Under the pieces are notes generated by a model. That model was not told the DNA's origin, searched no databases, and saw nothing but the letters and a program-made list of their open reading frames with translations. A DNA stretch of 64,000 bases from Enterobacter sp. Ag1 (GTDB lineage: Bacteria; Pseudomonadota; Gammaproteobacteria; Enterobacterales; Enterobacteriaceae), in NCBI GenBank assembly GCA_000277545.1, contig AKXM01000016.1, positions 124,001-188,000 of the forward strand, read 5' to 3'. This document shows, in pieces, positions 62,229 through 64,000 of the stretch. Position 1 is the stretch's first letter. Every line of letters starts with the position of its first letter. The position numbers and the translations under genes were made by a program.

Positions 62229-64000
62229 CACTTCCCTCTTTTTTGACCCAACGTTTTGCTTTTTTTCCGTCATCCTGGGCTTTGATGCCCTTAAATGCGT
62301 GCCGCACCGGCGTGGTTCGCGCCTGATGAATCAGCTCATAAAGCGTATGCACCAGCGGCTGCATAAAGTCCTGATAGCGGCACTGCTTTTCGCTGATTTG
62401 CGTCAGCGTTGATTCCCAGTGCGCGGTCATGTCTGGCCTGGCGGCCAGCTCCGGCAGCGAGTGGATCAGCGCCCGCCCGGCCTCCGTAGAATGAATATAG
62501 CGCCCTTTCTTGACCAGAAAAGCGCGTTTGAATAACAGTTCGATGATCCCGGCTCGCGTCGCCTCGGTGCCTAATCCGTCCGTGGCGCGCAGGATCTTTT
62601 TCAGATCTTTGTCCTGCACAAAGCGCGCAATCCCGGTCATCGCTGACAATAATGTCGCATCGGTAAAGTGGCGCGGCGGCTGAGTTTGCCGTTCAACCAC
62701 TTCGCCATGCTCGCAGAGCAGTTCGTCCCCTTTCGCCACCACCGGCAGCGGCGTGCCGTCGTTCTCTTCATCGCGCTCTTTATTGCCCAGCAGCGCCCGC
62801 CAGCCCGCTTCGGCAAGGAAACGCGCTTTAGCGATAAATTTGCCTCCGGCGATATCCAGATCGATGGTGCATTTACGGAATACGGCGTCGGCACAGAACT
62901 GCATTAAGTATTGACGGGCGATCAGGCCATAAACTTTAGCCTCATTTTCACTTAATGAGATTGCAGAGCTGCGGGCCGTGGGAATAATCGCGTGGTGGGC
63001 ATCCACTTTTTTATCGTCCCAGCAGCGGTTACGCAGATCGGCATCCACCGCGGGCTGCGGCAGTAAATCCGGCTGATGCACGCTGATGGCGTTCATTACC
63101 GCATGCCGCCCGGCGAAGTGCTCTTCGGGCAGATAGCGGCAATCGGAACGCGGATAGGTGATCAGTTTGTGGGTTTCGTACAGCTTCTGGCAAATATCCA
63201 GCACGTTCTGGGCGCTCAGCCCAAAGCGTTTCGCCGCCTCGATTTGCAGGCTGGAGAGCGAAAACGGCAGCGGCGCGGTTTCCGATTCCCGTTTATCGTT
63301 ATAGGCGGTGACCAGCGCCGGGTGGCCGTTGATACGCGCGACGACGTGCTCCGCCAGCTTGCGGTTCAGCAGGCGGCCTTCTTCGTCCTGATGGGGTTCG
63401 CAGGACTCGCTCGGCTGCCACACCGCCACAAAACGCTCGTCCGCTGGCGTCACGATGTGGGCTTTTACTTCGAAATAATCTTTGGCGACAAAGTTTTCAA
63501 TCTCTTCATCGCGGCGCACGACCAGGCCCAGCACCGGCGTCTGAACGCGGCCTACGGACAGTACGCCCTGGTAGCCCGCATTGCGCCCGAGAATGGTGTA
63601 GGCGCGGGTCATGTTAATCCCGTACAGCCAGTCGGCACGGGCGCGGGCCAGCGCCGAAACGCAAAGCGGAATAAATTCGCTGTTGGCGCGCAGGCGGCTA
63701 ATCGCCCGCTCCACGGCCTGCGGGTTAAGGTCGTTGATCAGGCAGCGCTGCACCTGCTGGCGCTTTTCCGGGGCAAGCTGGAGATAGTCCAGCACTTCAT
63801 CCACCAGCAACTGCCCTTCGCGGTCAGGGTCACCCGCGTGAACCACTTCGGTTGCTTGGGCCAGCAGCTTTTTAATCGCGTTGAGCTGTTTAGTCACGGA
63901 GGGGCGAGGCTGGAGCTGCCACTTTTCCGGCACAATGGGCAAATCAGCGAGGTTCCAGCGGGCATATCTCCCGTCGTACGCGTCCGGCTGTGCCTGCTCC
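62143..64000 (-). CDS. topB: DNA topoisomerase III (N-terminus beyond the right edge)
   Basis: The type IA topoisomerase frame runs to the window edge; 618 residues are visible, and by comparison with E. coli TopB about 46 N-terminal residues are missing. It begins in [16 protein letters not shown]. The active-site tyrosine lies in [19 protein letters not shown], and [20 protein letters not shown] and [20 protein letters not shown] are further type IA motifs. It decatenates replicating chromosomes and precatenanes. The C-terminal tail is basic ([12 protein letters not shown]) and overlaps ynjH by 86 bp. The whole protein would be about 664 residues, slightly longer than E. coli (653). Confidence 0.96.
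   Translation of the reverse strand, partial: EQAQPDAYDGRYARWNLADLPIVPEKWQLQPRPSVTKQLNAIKKLLAQATEVVHAGDPDREGQLLVDEVLDYLQLAPEKRQQVQRCLINDLNPQAVERAISRLRANSEFIPLCVSALARARADWLYGINMTRAYTILGRNAGYQGVLSVGRVQTPVLGLVVRRDEEIENFVAKDYFEVKAHIVTPADERFVAVWQPSESCEPHQDEEGRLLNRKLAEHVVARINGHPALVTAYNDKRESETAPLPFSLSSLQIEAAKRFGLSAQNVLDICQKLYETHKLITYPRSDCRYLPEEHFAGRHAVMNAISVHQPDLLPQPAVDADLRNRCWDDKKVDAHHAIIPTARSSAISLSENEAKVYGLIARQYLMQFCADAVFRKCTIDLDIAGGKFIAKARFLAEAGWRALLGNKERDEENDGTPLPVVAKGDELLCEHGEVVERQTQPPRHFTDATLLSAMTGIARFVQDKDLKKILRATDGLGTEATRAGIIELLFKRAFLVKKGRYIHSTEAGRALIHSLPELAARPDMTAHWESTLTQISEKQCRYQDFMQPLVHTLYELIHQARTTPVRHAFKGIKAQDDGKKAKRWVKKEGSDDASKKPARRRRGANDESASDGGAAPSA

Overview
The window is chromosomal DNA from a member of the Enterobacteriaceae that is close to Escherichia/Enterobacter/Cedecea but is not E. 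coli. Nearly all gene order follows one E. coli arc: ydiK-rprA ... ppsA-ppsR-aroH-hemP(ydiE)-selO(ydiU)-ydiV-nlpC-btuDEC-ihfA-pheTSM-rplT-rpmI-infC-thrS-ydiY-pfkB-ydiZ-yniABC-ydjM-tcyP-cedA-osmE-nadE-cho-ves-spy-astEBDAC-xthA-ydjX-ydjZ-ynjBCDEF-nudG-ynjH-topB. Most products match their E. coli relatives almost end to end in length. The genus cannot be settled from this window. No tRNA, rRNA, IS element, prophage or CRISPR array was seen.

Region 1 (1-5.3 kb): the end of ydiK and the RprA small RNA are followed by an accessory iron locus. It holds a FhuA-type TonB receptor with a downstream exported esterase (IroE-like) and a divergent exported Fes-like esterase, around a Fur-like palindrome. 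Region 2 (5.3-10.1 kb): PEP synthase and its regulatory kinase/phosphorylase PpsR, then the tryptophan-sensitive DAHP synthase AroH, whose TrpR operator lies over the ppsR stop codon. Region 3 (10.2-16.2 kb): a complete Fur-regulated haem uptake operon, hemP-hmuRSTUV. E. coli keeps only hemP (ydiE) here.

Region 4 (16.2-23.6 kb, minus strand): SelO AMPylase, the degenerate EAL protein YdiV, an extra LacI-type regulator, NlpC, vitamin B12 import genes btuD-btuE-btuC, and an extra MarR-GNAT fusion gene with a 21-bp palindrome in front. Region 5 (23.7-31.5 kb, minus strand): the translation cluster thrS-infC-rpmI-rplT-pheM-pheS-pheT-ihfA. The ThrRS mRNA operator hairpin, the AUU start of infC, and the PheM leader with its attenuator are all visible. 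A small unknown four-cysteine protein lies upstream of thrS.

Region 6 (31.6-42.4 kb): ydiY, pfkB, ydiZ, yniA-yniB, hxpB, SOS-regulated ydjM (two LexA boxes), the cystine carrier tcyP, cedA, osmE, nadE, a YddG-like exporter, and SOS-regulated cho. Region 7 (42.4-52.1 kb): an orphan hutH with a HutC-like palindrome, next to ves (HutD/Ves family), then spy and the complete arginine succinyltransferase operon astCADBE behind a sigma-54 promoter. Region 8 (52.5-64 kb): xthA, two VTT-family membrane paralogues (ydjX, ydjZ) flanking an inserted ohr, the ynjBCD ABC transporter with the rhodanese ynjE, a GC-rich palindromic repeat, ynjF with a CMD/AhpD-like gene, nudG, ynjH, and topB running off the right edge.

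The parts that depart from the E. coli backbone and deserve most attention are the two-esterase siderophore locus, the orphan hutH/ves pair, the MarR-GNAT gene with its palindrome, the ohr insertion between ydjX and ydjZ, and the unknown Cys4 protein. I found nothing I can defend as a wholly new molecular system.
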